Shown in pieces: positions 1-8,815 of a stretch of DNA of 64,000 nucleotides. The position numbers and the translations under genes were made by a program. This DNA comes from a virus. The first letter of the stretch is position 1. Each line of letters begins with the position of its first letter. The notes below the pieces were generated by a model that had not been told where the DNA came from, did no database searches, and worked only from the letters and a program-made list of their open reading frames with translations. The stretch covers positions 23,212-87,211 of the IMG/VR virus record IMGVR_UViG_3300044994_000320, one strand, 5' to 3'.

Positions 1-50
1 AGCGATAATACGCGCCACCGATAAAAAGATATCAATCGAGAGGCGCCAAA

Positions 51-263
51 ATGAAGCCGTTCAATGTTCTTTGTGCGAATTGTAAAAATACGATTACAGC
101 AATGTCTCATGTCGGGTTTCACCGATGCCAGCTTTGTTTCGCAAAATTAGTAATAACAAGTGAAGAAGATGCGCTTGGAAGATACATATCGAAAAAAGCT
201 CCGATAGACGAAGAAGAGCTAAAAATCGCGCGAAAAATAAACCGCCTGTTAGCTCTGGAATAA
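51..263 (+). CDS. Small zinc-ribbon protein (70 aa)
   Basis: This short protein carries two CxxC knuckles (C8/C11 and C26/C29) separated by 14 residues, the layout of a treble-clef or zinc-ribbon metal site, followed by a charged helical tail. The start follows a GAGAGG ribosome site at 38-43. The next gene has the same C-x2-C-x14-C-x2-C spacing, so the two look like tandem paralogs. No catalytic motif is visible. A nucleic-acid or protein adaptor role is inference only. Confidence 0.6.
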   Translation: MKPFNVLCANCKNTITAMSHVGFHRCQLCFAKLVITSEEDALGRYISKKAPIDEEELKIARKINRLLALE

Positions 264-268
264 AGCCC

Positions 269-571
269 ATGGCCGTAGAGAGAATCAACAACAAAGCGCT
301 GTTAGTTGCTTGCGCGGTATGCCACGCAAGAAACTACCTCGAAGTAGAAAACAGCCGCACGGTATGTCCAGAGTGTATGTCCGGGCTTTACGTCAATTCC
401 GATACGAATAAGCATGCATTCGAGATCGCCCGCGGCACGGCCGCATCAGGCATAACGGTAAGCAAAGGCGAAGAAGACCTCTTTCGCCGCGCCGGCGTTG
501 CTGCCAATCACGGCAAACCGCCACGCGCTCTACGGCCAGAAAAGACCGGTAATCGCCTTCTGGACTTGTGA
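269..571 (+). CDS. Small zinc-ribbon protein, paralog of the preceding gene (100 aa)
   Basis: Cysteines C15/C18 and C33/C36 form two CxxC pairs with the same 14-residue spacing as the gene just upstream, five bases away. The C-terminal half is basic and probably disordered. The Shine-Dalgarno sequence is weak, so translation may be coupled to the upstream gene. The GC-rich second half (from about 420) differs in codon style from the structural genes downstream. The function is unknown; only metal binding is well supported. Confidence 0.55.
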   Translation: MAVERINNKALLVACAVCHARNYLEVENSRTVCPECMSGLYVNSDTNKHAFEIARGTAASGITVSKGEEDLFRRAGVAANHGKPPRALRPEKTGNRLLDL

Positions 572-918
572 TTCTGGCGCAGAACAAATGCCCCTAAAAT
601 TCGCGCCGTAAAACAGCACAAAGCTCCCTATAAGGAAATACAGGAGAGGTAAATGATCGCCGCTTTCTCTGCCATCTTTTAGGGCCGAATAGCACCATTG
701 TCTTTTTCCAGTAATTTGCGCAAAATTTCGCGCGAGGAAAGAGACTATGTGATATTAGGAGAGAGAAGAATACCTTAAGAGTAGCATAGAAACAAGCAGA
801 AAAGAGTCTATTCTCTGATCATTTTAGCATTGCGATTATGATATAAAAACCTGCCTCGACCCGCCGGGCCTCGAAGCGGGCAAGAAACACGATAATAGCC
901 CGGTAAAAGGAGATCAAA
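572..918. other. 347-bp non-coding region with possible leader and promoter elements
   Basis: No gene-length frame is open here. Visible items are a ten-codon mini-ORF at 653-682 behind a strong AGGAG, a TATGAT/TATAAA-like AT box at 837-847, a duplicated GCCTCGA at 853-859 and 868-874, and a CCCGC/GCGGG inverted repeat at 860-864 and 876-880 just before the ribosome site of the next gene. This could be a promoter and 5' leader for the 919-2169 gene. None of these elements is individually convincing. Confidence 0.4.
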
Positions 919-2169
919 GTGAATAAAAAAGCTGGTAATACGGAACGTCTTTTAGACGCCTTTAAGGATTTGTGGCCGGCAAAGGGCTTGGATGGTTTGC
1001 CTTCTTCTCTCTCAGAAGAGGCTTCTAAAAGTCCAGAAAGCTCTTTTTCGCGCGAAAAAGGCGAGGAAAAGGAGAGTGTTTCAAAGTCCGGTCTGGGGTA
1101 TTGGCGTCTGCCTCGTAAGGGTTCAGGAGAGTTTCACGCTTCTTGTTCTTTGGTTATTTTAGTTCCTCGCCCTCTTTTAGCGGAGATTTTTTCGCGATTT
1201 TCGGACTGGGAATTGGCAGAACTCAGTAGCAGAGTAGAGAAGGAGCTTGAGGACAAGATGGGGCCTTCTTCGACCTGGAAAAATAACCCCGCTAATTGCG
1301 AGGCGGTGGTTTCGTTTCTTTTACAGGACGCTCTTACAGAAAAGACTAAAAGCCAAGTTTTAGCGCAAAAAATACCAGAAGGCTTAGTAAAAGAGCCTAT
1401 GGTGGAGATAGGCTTATCGGTTAGTACGTGGAGAACACTTCTTTTAGGGGCCTCTGTTTTGAAGGTGTTTTACGGCGACCAGTCCTTGCGTTTTGCGCCA
1501 TCAAAGATTTCAGATACAGAAAACCCAGTAGAGCTGCACCCGGCAGATATTCAAGAGCTACTCGCCATGGAAATAGGCGCGGCTCTGGGCAGACTGCAGG
1601 GCCGCAAAAGACCCATAAACATAGAAGACGTTATTAAATGGGCGCACGATGCGGTAGCCCAAATGGAACTACCGTCTCAAGAGGATATAACAATGGGCAG
1701 AGAACCCCGCACCGCACAGAAAGAAGTACAGCAGGTAGAGGCTAAAGTAAATGGCCCGAGAACGCCATCGCTACTCCCCACCCCCACCTACCAAAAGGCA
1801 TTCAGGGCCGCGTCATTTTTAGCGCAAACAGACCAAACGGCGCTAAGATATATAGACCCTGTGCAATGGCTAATGCTCAGAGAATTATTCCAAGAGGTAG
1901 CCCACAGCCTTATTGCGTACACGCAAGACCATAACGTGCAGTACACACTGCTGTACGAACAAGACCCGCCTACGACCATACCAGAAGTATTCGACCCGTC
2001 TCTAAAAGATTCCGCTTCAGCTAAAAGAAATAGCTATATCGAGAATTTTTTAGCGCCGAGTAAAAGCAAAACAAGTGAAGAGCAGGAGAGCATAGAGCAG
2101 ATCGAGAAAAGACTCAGAGAAGGCCAGTCGGGATTTGTTACGCCCACTCAAGATTTGTCCCAAGGATAA
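919..2169 (+). CDS. Hypothetical protein upstream of terminase (416 aa)
   Basis: I do not recognise this protein. It starts with GTG behind AAAAGGAG. The first ~70 residues are Ser/Glu/Lys-rich and likely disordered. The middle (about 85-245) looks globular and mixed alpha/beta, and the end is again charged and helical. Its place directly before the terminase large subunit is where a small terminase subunit often lies, but it is two to three times the usual length and shows no clear helix-turn-helix. A packaging role is therefore only positional inference. Confidence 0.45.
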   Translation: MNKKAGNTERLLDAFKDLWPAKGLDGLPSSLSEEASKSPESSFSREKGEEKESVSKSGLGYWRLPRKGSGEFHASCSLVILVPRPLLAEIFSRFSDWELAELSSRVEKELEDKMGPSSTWKNNPANCEAVVSFLLQDALTEKTKSQVLAQKIPEGLVKEPMVEIGLSVSTWRTLLLGASVLKVFYGDQSLRFAPSKISDTENPVELHPADIQELLAMEIGAALGRLQGRKRPINIEDVIKWAHDAVAQMELPSQEDITMGREPRTAQKEVQQVEAKVNGPRTPSLLPTPTYQKAFRAASFLAQTDQTALRYIDPVQWLMLRELFQEVAHSLIAYTQDHNVQYTLLYEQDPPTTIPEVFDPSLKDSASAKRNSYIENFLAPSKSKTSEEQESIEQIEKRLREGQSGFVTPTQDLSQG

Positions 2170-2751
2170 AATTCGGCCACGGGGCCAGCGGGCCTACCTA
2201 CATCGTAACGGCAGAATAATTTCAAAGTCCCGATATTTTCGGCCAAGCCTACCGCATAAAAAAGTCCACCGCTTTTAGCCCGCTACTACGGCCCGACCAG
2301 CCCGCCCGCCGAAACACCGCCAACATAAATTTAAGAAAAACCGCGCAAAGATTTAGCCGGCTTACAGATAGATAAAAGTAGAAAGTAGTAAGATGGGATC
2401 AGCGTCTTCCAGAGATAGCGAAAAGGAATTCAGATAGAAGGTAGATTAAGATTAAACCCGTCTTAGCCCTATATTTACGGTTGTCCAAAGAAAGCCCCCC
2501 ACCAGCCCGTTTTTAAGGTTTCACGTATAAATAGGCTAAGAGCGGCTCAGAAACCCCATGATTTGAAGACGGCTGCACAACCCCGCGTTTAAGGGTGTAC
2601 CACAGCTAATACACGCCGTGCTCCGCCGTCGCCCGCTATCACCAACAATAGAATGTAAATTCGCTTGAAATTCTGACCAGATAGCTAAAAGAAGCGTAAC
2701 AAACCCTTTGGAATTTAGCCGGGTAGCCGTACCATACTATCCGGCATTTTT
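2170..2751. other. 582-bp non-coding region before terminase
   Basis: All frames are closed by frequent stops. Several inverted repeats are visible. One is a nested fold with ACGGC (2569-2573) pairing GCCGT (2615-2619) around an inner GTGTA/TACAC hairpin (2595-2599 and 2610-2614). A terminator-like hairpin lies at the right edge. Candidates are a structured RNA, a packaging recognition site next to the terminase gene, or decayed coding sequence. The sequence alone does not decide. Confidence 0.4.
2718..2751 (+). terminator. Intrinsic-terminator-like hairpin abutting the terminase start
   Basis: GCCGGGTAG (2718-2726) pairs with CTATCCGGC (2737-2745) as a nine-pair stem with one G-U wobble and a ten-base loop. 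It is followed by ATTTTT, which runs straight into the ATG at 2752. It has the anatomy of a rho-independent terminator for the upstream transcript. It occupies the place where the terminase ribosome site should be, so it may also control terminase expression. Confidence 0.6.
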
Positions 2752-4629
2752 ATGGTAGAGAATAGGCCAAAGACATTCAATCTTTCTGAAATGAAGCCTT
2801 CGGTGCGTAAAAAACAATACGCGCCAGATGAGAAATTTTTACCTGAAAATGTAGAGAACAGCCTAAACTCCGATAGGGATGTCTCCGGCCCTGCCCTCTC
2901 CCCACTCGCCGATCAAAGCTCATTACAGAAGCAAGAAGCGCGGCTTCAAAATTTTCAGAAAGCTTTTGAGCGCCGTGAAAGAGCTTTCGATAAGAGGATA
3001 AGAAACGAGAAATGGGGAAATTTTAGCATTTCCGAAGTCGTACAAAAAGCCTTCGATTTAGGTAAAATCCTCACAGGACGTGTGCCTTACCCGTATCAAG
3101 AAACTCCGATCAAAAGGCTATTCCTATCTGTTTTGCTCAATGATGGAGAAGAGCTTGTGTTTGAATTTAGTCGGCAATCCGGCAAAACAGATGCTGTGGC
3201 CTTTGCCATCTGCACGATTTGTACGATATTTCCAGCTCTCGCCGAATTTTTTCCACAGATAGACCATCTAAAGAATGGAGTAAGGTTTGGTGTTTATGCA
3301 GGCACGCATACACAAGCCGAAAACCTGAAAGAGCGCGTTCATTTTTTTATGAACAGCGATCAAGCGAAAGAAGTTTTAAGTGACCCCGATCTTGAAATCG
3401 AAGTTGAAGATAACGCCTGGTCTAACGGCTCCTCGGTGTTTTATTCCTCTGCCGCAGCGCAAACAAAGATCGAAGCTAAAACTTTTGACATAGTTATCTG
3501 CGAAGAGTGCCAAGACATCCCAGACATAAAGATTACAAAGTCAATTCACCCGATGCTCGCCGCCCGTAACGGGACTCTGGTGAAGATCGGCACTCCGATC
3601 CCAACAATTTGCGAACTTTACAAAGCCGTTACGCGTCAACGGCGAATGGACCTTACAAGGAATAAAAACCGTCAGTGCTGTTTTATCGTCGATTACAAAG
3701 AGGCGCAAAAATACAACGTCAAGTACCGTAAGTACATTCAACACGAGAAAGAGCGTATCGGAGAAGATAGCGATGCGTTCCGTATGTCGTATGGTCTTGA
3801 GTGGATTCTCGACAAAGGGATGGTCATTACTCACGACGAGTTTGAGCGCAAACTTGAAATGTCCAACCTGCATCTCGGCAATACGCAATTTGATGGAATA
3901 GTCGTCGGCGGTCTCGACCTCGCTAAAGAAGTAAACTCTACTGTTTTTACCGCTATCGGCTTGCGGCCCGTCATTATGTACAGGGACGGTTTCAAAGAAA
4001 CGGTCTTTGAACACCAGATCCTCGATTGGATGGAAATGCAACAAAAAGACTGGGATGAGCAGCTTCATCATATTAAGAATTTTGCGCGGAAATTTCGCAA
4101 TATGCAATGCCTCGCATTCGATCAAACCGGGCTAGGCAACGTCGTGTTCGACTTACTCAAGAAGCATTTTAGAGAAGCTGGGGTAAAGCCAATCGGGGTA
4201 AACTTCACAGGAAAAAAGGGTGAAATGGCTGAAGCATTCGATCAGCTTATCGCCGATAACTTGCTAAAAGTCCCTGCGTCGTCTCAATCAAAAAAGACCC
4301 GCAGATGGCAAAAGTTCTATTACCAGCTTATTGAGTGCGAGCGAGTGTTCAAAAACGGCGAAATCCGGTTTCAGAAACCCAAAGAAGCCGGGGCAATGGA
4401 CGATTACGTAGATTCTCTGCTACTCGCCATTTATGCCGCTAGAACAAAACTAAGGTCTCCGGTTGTTCACCAGCACGTTAATGTCTTTAAGAACAGTTTT
4501 AGGGAAGTTCGCGATAACAAGATAGTCGGTTTCGACAATGTGCGGCGTATCGGCCGGCAAAAACTCGCGATAGCCATGGCAAGATCAATGAGCGAAAACC
4601 GCTTAGCCGCCCTTTCCGAATCCGACTAA
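2752..4629 (+). CDS. terL: Terminase large subunit (DNA packaging ATPase/nuclease)
   Basis: This is the motor that cuts concatemeric DNA and pumps it through the portal. The ATPase domain has a Walker A of the form SRQSGKT at residues 140-146 and a Walker B, VICEEC, at 248-253. The RNase H-like nuclease domain shows its acidic triad in GGLDLAKE (D389), AFDQTG (D457) and the DDYVD segment near 550-554. The 625-residue length fits the family. The start at 2752 has no Shine-Dalgarno sequence because a terminator-like hairpin sits directly upstream. An internal ATG at 2791 is a possible alternative. Confidence 0.95.
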   Translation: MVENRPKTFNLSEMKPSVRKKQYAPDEKFLPENVENSLNSDRDVSGPALSPLADQSSLQKQEARLQNFQKAFERRERAFDKRIRNEKWGNFSISEVVQKAFDLGKILTGRVPYPYQETPIKRLFLSVLLNDGEELVFEFSRQSGKTDAVAFAICTICTIFPALAEFFPQIDHLKNGVRFGVYAGTHTQAENLKERVHFFMNSDQAKEVLSDPDLEIEVEDNAWSNGSSVFYSSAAAQTKIEAKTFDIVICEECQDIPDIKITKSIHPMLAARNGTLVKIGTPIPTICELYKAVTRQRRMDLTRNKNRQCCFIVDYKEAQKYNVKYRKYIQHEKERIGEDSDAFRMSYGLEWILDKGMVITHDEFERKLEMSNLHLGNTQFDGIVVGGLDLAKEVNSTVFTAIGLRPVIMYRDGFKETVFEHQILDWMEMQQKDWDEQLHHIKNFARKFRNMQCLAFDQTGLGNVVFDLLKKHFREAGVKPIGVNFTGKKGEMAEAFDQLIADNLLKVPASSQSKKTRRWQKFYYQLIECERVFKNGEIRFQKPKEAGAMDDYVDSLLLAIYAARTKLRSPVVHQHVNVFKNSFREVRDNKIVGFDNVRRIGRQKLAIAMARSMSENRLAALSESD

Positions 4630-4931
4630 AAGTTTGCGTCAAATCGAGAAATTCGCTTAAATGACTCATTTAAGGCAGGTATAGTGTCCTTATTTTCAGA
4701 TCTGTCAAAAATAGGTATAAAGAATTTTTATACCACCTATAAAAAATTTTTCGACCCCTATTAAAATTCTTTATACCACCTATAAAAAATTTTACCCCTA
4801 AATACATAAACAAAATAAAGAAATAGAAAAAGAGAAAAGAACTTGCGCTTTCGCGCGCCGGAGGCAAATGACCTAAAACGATTGACCGCCTAAAAACAGC
4901 ATTTTAGAGCGCTTTAGTTTCCCGCAAAAAT
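4630..4931. repeat. AT-rich intergenic tract with direct and inverted repeats
   Basis: A perfect 24-bp direct repeat occurs at 4727-4750 and 4770-4793. In addition GGTATAAAGAATTTT (4714-4728) is exactly complementary to 4763-4777, and GGTATAAA/TTTATACC forms an eight-pair hairpin at 4714-4721 and 4727-4734. The tract is much more AT-rich than its surroundings and lies between the terminase and portal genes. It could hold a promoter, an iteron-like binding site or an origin. No coding frame is credible. Confidence 0.65.
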
Positions 4932-6554
4932 ATGAGTTTTATCGCCTCAGTCGTTTCTTATGGTTCCAAAGTCCTTAGAACTGTTTTTCGCGTTTCGACA
5001 CATGAAGAACTATTGCGGGAAGAGCAGGCAAGACTTAACCGCTATCAGGAAAACTGGGACTGGTACAACGGCTTTCACTGGAAACATTCTCGTGAATCCG
5101 GTGATATGCCTTACGTAAACTGGGCGAAGCGTGTTGTTAATCGTTTGACTTACGCACTTGTAGGCATCCCACCAAAGCTCCGCGTAGATGAAACGCACAA
5201 AGACATGCTGAAATACCACCAAGACACTGTAAGGGCTTCCGGAAAATCCATCTTTTTAGATGCGGTTCAAATGGGCTCAGTTACAGGCGACCTGTACTTA
5301 AAAGCAGAGTATGACGCTACTAGGCCAATAGATGACCAAGTTTATTTTCGTGTTTTGGAAAGTGGCAAGTGCTTCCCTATTTATCGTCGCGGTGAGCTTA
5401 TCGCATTTCGTCACTACTACGCTGAAACCTCTGATCAGGGTGAGATTACGCTCCTGTATGAGCATTGGACAAAAACAGAGTGGTACATCGCAAGGGTTAA
5501 AGACGATGAAATTGTCAGCAACAATGGTAAAAAGACCCCCCATTCTTGGGGCTTTGTTCCATTTGTCCATGTCGCAAATAATAAGTCCGGCAATCTGGTT
5601 TTCGGTATTTCTGACATCGAAGATTTGCGCGAAGTAAATCGCGAATTCAACAAAAATTTGGTTCGTTATCGTGATGCGGCAGAGTATGACGGAGACCCCC
5701 AGCTTGCTTTTTTTGGTTTTGATGCAGAAGAAATCGAGCGCGGTGCAGATCAAGCATGGGGTGGTTTACCGATAGAGGGTCGAATAGAGGTAATAGGCGC
5801 TTCTAGTGATTACCCTGCTTTGCAAAAGCTTATGGAGATCCTAAAAGAGGCCATCCATATAAATGCCTCTATGCCAAAAGGCGCGCTTGGAGATGAAACC
5901 GATCCATACTCTTCTTCTGCTGCGTTGCAAACCAAGCTTTTACCTATAGAAGAAAACCTCGTCCGTAAACGCGCAGCTTATTCAGAGGGTTTCGAGAAAA
6001 TTTTAGCTATTTGTCTTCAAATTCGTAATGCTGTACAAAACCTCGGTCTTGAAAAGAGGAAGTTTACTGCCACGAGAATGAAACCGCTCGAAAAAGCGGA
6101 AGTTTTTGATCCAGAAGGAGAAGTCAAGATCGAAACAGAAGAGGTTGTGAGCACTCGCCCTTATTATGAAGTCTATGTAAAATTCCAAGACAGTCTGCCA
6201 AAAAATCGTGCAGAAATGCTTGTATCTATAGGTCAAGAAATGCAGCTCGAACTAGAAACCCGGCGTGGCGCACTCGAACGTTTGGGTGAAGAAAATATCG
6301 ATCAGAAAATGCTCGATCTCGCACAAGATTTTCAAGAGCGCCTTGATAGAAAAATACGAGAAGCAGAGGCCCTCGGTGAAGTCTCTACAGAATATCAAGG
6401 TGACACGAGTACTGATGGCGAAACCAATGACACAGGCAACGAAGCGCGTAAAATCGGTCAAGGTGCCGACACTAGAATGGGCCAAAGACGTATAGGCTCG
6501 AAAAGAAATAAAAACGGCGGATTCAAAAACGATCGCGGAGAAAAGACTCAATGA
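4932..6554 (+). CDS. Portal protein (SPP1 gp6-like)
   Basis: This 540-residue protein has the order expected of an SPP1-type portal: a helical N-terminus, a beta-rich wing (about 110-260), and a helical stem/crown region with the typical segment around MPKGALGDE (about 318-326), followed by long helices. Twelve copies form the ring through which the terminase packages DNA. The C-terminal 70 residues are charged and low-complexity. The start lacks a clear ribosome site, unlike most genes here. It overlaps the next gene by four bases (ATGA). Confidence 0.88.
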   Translation: MSFIASVVSYGSKVLRTVFRVSTHEELLREEQARLNRYQENWDWYNGFHWKHSRESGDMPYVNWAKRVVNRLTYALVGIPPKLRVDETHKDMLKYHQDTVRASGKSIFLDAVQMGSVTGDLYLKAEYDATRPIDDQVYFRVLESGKCFPIYRRGELIAFRHYYAETSDQGEITLLYEHWTKTEWYIARVKDDEIVSNNGKKTPHSWGFVPFVHVANNKSGNLVFGISDIEDLREVNREFNKNLVRYRDAAEYDGDPQLAFFGFDAEEIERGADQAWGGLPIEGRIEVIGASSDYPALQKLMEILKEAIHINASMPKGALGDETDPYSSSAALQTKLLPIEENLVRKRAAYSEGFEKILAICLQIRNAVQNLGLEKRKFTATRMKPLEKAEVFDPEGEVKIETEEVVSTRPYYEVYVKFQDSLPKNRAEMLVSIGQEMQLELETRRGALERLGEENIDQKMLDLAQDFQERLDRKIREAEALGEVSTEYQGDTSTDGETNDTGNEARKIGQGADTRMGQRRIGSKRNKNGGFKNDRGEKTQ

Positions 6555-6874
6555 ATACCCCTTACTTCGACCCCTCTATCCCTATAGAGCGCCGTGAAGA
6601 ACTCACAGCTCTTCTAGAAAAAATTCGTGATTCCCTCGTCTGCACTGCAGTTATTCCAGAAGAAGAAAGAAACTTGCGCATTCGTCGTGCTCGATTTTAC
6701 ATCGAAATGGAAGATGAAAACAAGGTCCCTATTCATTTTTCTACGGATGACTTTAACGTCCTTTTATTTTTAGAAGGAACCCCCGAATCTCAGCAGCATC
6801 AAGCATGGCTTGAACGCGAATTAGATGAGGAAATAAAATTTCAACAAGGAGATTACGATGCCAGAACCAATTGA
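6551..6874 (+). CDS. Hypothetical protein between portal and scaffold (107 aa)
   Basis: I do not recognise this acidic protein. It overlaps the portal gene by ATGA and the scaffold gene by 17 bases, so all three are probably translated as a coupled set. Its composition is mainly helical, with a short beta segment around 55-75. The position suggests a head-assembly accessory, which is inference only. Confidence 0.6.
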   Translation: MNTPYFDPSIPIERREELTALLEKIRDSLVCTAVIPEEERNLRIRRARFYIEMEDENKVPIHFSTDDFNVLLFLEGTPESQQHQAWLERELDEEIKFQQGDYDARTN

Positions 6875-7583
6875 AGGAAATCAGGCCAAAGACGCTCCTG
6901 CAGAAACCACCACGACACCTAAAACAGACACAAAAAAGATGTACACGCAGGATGAACTCGATGAGATCGTAAAAGCCGCTGTGTCAAAGGCGGTGAATAC
7001 CGAAAAAGACAAGCTTTACGAAACTATCGAAAAGCTTAAAAGCGACATTGAAAAGAACAACAAGTTCTTTCAACAGATTGAAGAAGAGAAGAAAAAAGCG
7101 ATAGCAGACGCTGAAAATCAAAAGCGTGAAAAGATGAGTGAAACACAGAAACTCTCTTTGCAGATTGAGGAGTTACAGAAGCAAATTGCCGAAATGGCCG
7201 AAAATCACAGAAGTGAGCTTGACGCCATTCGTAAGCGAGCCGACCAAAAAGCTCTTGACGACCATAAGGAAAAATTGCTTCTGAAGTACCAAGATGAGAT
7301 TGTTCCAGGTCTTGTGTCTGGTAACTCTATCGAAGAACTCAACGCTTCGGTTGAAGTTGCCCGTCGCGAATACCAGAACATTCTCGCTAAGGCTGAAAAG
7401 AAAAAACAAAATGACACACAAGTACAAGCTCAGAATACCGCTCCGATACCTCTTGAAACAAAAGAACCTCTTTCACCACAGCCCAGCGCTTCCAACGTGA
7501 ATCCACGATCTGCCCGGAGTCTTCAAGACCTCCGGACTATCGAAGAAGAAATCGTTGGTAGCTTTGTAAAAAACCTAAAGTAA
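6858..7583 (+). CDS. Capsid scaffolding protein
   Basis: This is a 241-residue, highly charged, Lys/Glu/Gln-rich protein. Residues about 30-180 form nearly continuous coiled coil, and the C-terminal part is Pro/Gln-rich ahead of a short basic tail. This architecture, just before the major capsid gene, is that of phage scaffolds of the gp20/DUF4355 type, which template capsid assembly and leave before packaging. A good AAGGAG precedes the start. The family assignment rests on architecture and position rather than on a catalytic motif. Confidence 0.8.
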   Translation: MPEPIEGNQAKDAPAETTTTPKTDTKKMYTQDELDEIVKAAVSKAVNTEKDKLYETIEKLKSDIEKNNKFFQQIEEEKKKAIADAENQKREKMSETQKLSLQIEELQKQIAEMAENHRSELDAIRKRADQKALDDHKEKLLLKYQDEIVPGLVSGNSIEELNASVEVARREYQNILAKAEKKKQNDTQVQAQNTAPIPLETKEPLSPQPSASNVNPRSARSLQDLRTIEEEIVGSFVKNLK

Positions 7584-7595
7584 AAGGAGTAAAGG

Positions 7596-8504
7596 ATGGC
7601 AGCAACCTTAATAGCTGATATACCAGACGCAGTTTTGCAGGTATATTCGCGAAAAGCGATTTTGAAGGCCATGCCACGTCTCGTTTTTGCTAACTTCGCT
7701 ACGCGCGAAGATCAGCTTGGCGAAGAAAGTGGTGAAAGGCTTAACTTTCTCAAGTACGATAACTTGACGAAAGGCGGTAAATTGGGGAACGAGACAACCC
7801 CAATCCCAAAAAGAAAATTGTCTGAAAGTCAGGTAAATATCACCGTTGACGAATACGGCAATGCAGTTCAAGTCTCACGTCGTGCTCTTCGCGCGTCTTT
7901 CCGTCGAATCATGGACGATATCGCAACCCTTCTGGGCCGCGACTACGCTTTGGTTTTAGACGAAATGATTCGCGATGCGTACCTCACTACGGCAAACAAG
8001 TTTTATGGTATTAAGTCAAATACTGCTACGAACCAGATTACTTCTGCCCACAAGCTGACGACTGCCAGTATCAAGGACGTGATCGAGCGCATGAAAACTT
8101 CGAACATTCCGCCAATGATCCGTGGCGGTGACCAGCATTTTGTTGGTATATTCCACCCAACGCAGCTTCGTTCGCTTCGAGACGACGCCGCATGGCTGTC
8201 TCCACACCAGTATGTAGATACCGCAGAGATTTACAATGGTGAAGTCGGTAAGTACGAAGGTGTTGTTTTCATCGAAACCACTCAAATCCCGGCCCTTGCA
8301 GGTGCAGGTTCGGGAGGTATCGACGTTTATCGCGGTCTTGTTTTCGGCGAAGACGCCGTAGGTTTTTCAGAACCCGTTCCATTCGAGCTCGTTGATGACG
8401 GTATCGAGGATTTTAAGCGCCTGCAGTCAATCGGTTGGTATTCAATCATGGGTGCCGGCATCATCAACGACCACGTTTTTGAACTGCAAACTGCAGGTTC
8501 GTAA
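7596..8504 (+). CDS. Major capsid protein (N4-gp56-like, HK97 fold)
   Basis: This 302-residue protein matches the N4-gp56 family of capsid proteins. An early segment (about 15-60) leads into LNFLKYDNLT. The middle segment ITVDEYGNAVQVSRRALRAS resembles the family pattern, and the helical spine follows around DYALVLDEMIRDAYL. The beta-rich C-terminus would form the P and A domains. Strong AAAGGAG ribosome spacing fits a highly expressed gene. It lies between scaffold and small capsid-accessory genes. No separate protease is visible nearby. Confidence 0.9.
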   Translation: MAATLIADIPDAVLQVYSRKAILKAMPRLVFANFATREDQLGEESGERLNFLKYDNLTKGGKLGNETTPIPKRKLSESQVNITVDEYGNAVQVSRRALRASFRRIMDDIATLLGRDYALVLDEMIRDAYLTTANKFYGIKSNTATNQITSAHKLTTASIKDVIERMKTSNIPPMIRGGDQHFVGIFHPTQLRSLRDDAAWLSPHQYVDTAEIYNGEVGKYEGVVFIETTQIPALAGAGSGGIDVYRGLVFGEDAVGFSEPVPFELVDDGIEDFKRLQSIGWYSIMGAGIINDHVFELQTAGS

Positions 8505-8518
8505 AAGGAAGGTAACAG

Positions 8519-8806
8519 ATGGCAACAGGTAATGACAAGTTTCCGGGATCAAAGGTACCGTACCATTTCACTGCGTTCGACACAGCGCTCGCCGCTGCTG
8601 GAACGATTGCAGTTACGCATGCCGCAGATCCAAACAAAGTGCGAAAAGTTACTGTTATTGATCAGGCAACTGGCAATATCGTCCCTTTTAGCACTCCAGC
8701 CGGTAACACCGCTCAATGCACATTTACCAGCAATACCGTAACCACAATCACGAATCGTACCGGCGGAACAGTAAACTGGCTCGTCGTAGTTACGGTTAAC
8801 CCGTAA
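8519..8806 (+). CDS. Small beta-rich protein, possible capsid decoration (95 aa)
   Basis: This protein is rich in Thr, Ala and Val with alternating hydrophobic residues typical of a small beta-sandwich. It lies directly after the major capsid gene behind AAGGAAGG. Decoration or head-stabilising proteins often occupy this position and size. I see no family signature, so the role is inferred from context. Confidence 0.55.
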   Translation: MATGNDKFPGSKVPYHFTAFDTALAAAGTIAVTHAADPNKVRKVTVIDQATGNIVPFSTPAGNTAQCTFTSNTVTTITNRTGGTVNWLVVVTVNP

Positions 8807-8815
8807 GGAGATTTT

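Noticed and set aside
2170-2751. Short coding frames in the long gap, for example an ATG at 2393
   Set aside because: They end within about 15 codons and have no ribosome site.
3541-4125. 194-codon open frame on the minus strand in terminase
   Set aside because: It lies wholly inside a well-supported terminase gene in a genome with no other minus-strand genes, and the sequence shows no family pattern.
4670-4867. 65-codon minus-strand frame across the AT-rich tract
   Set aside because: Its repeated Phe/Lys/Asn composition comes from the DNA repeats; no ribosome site is present.
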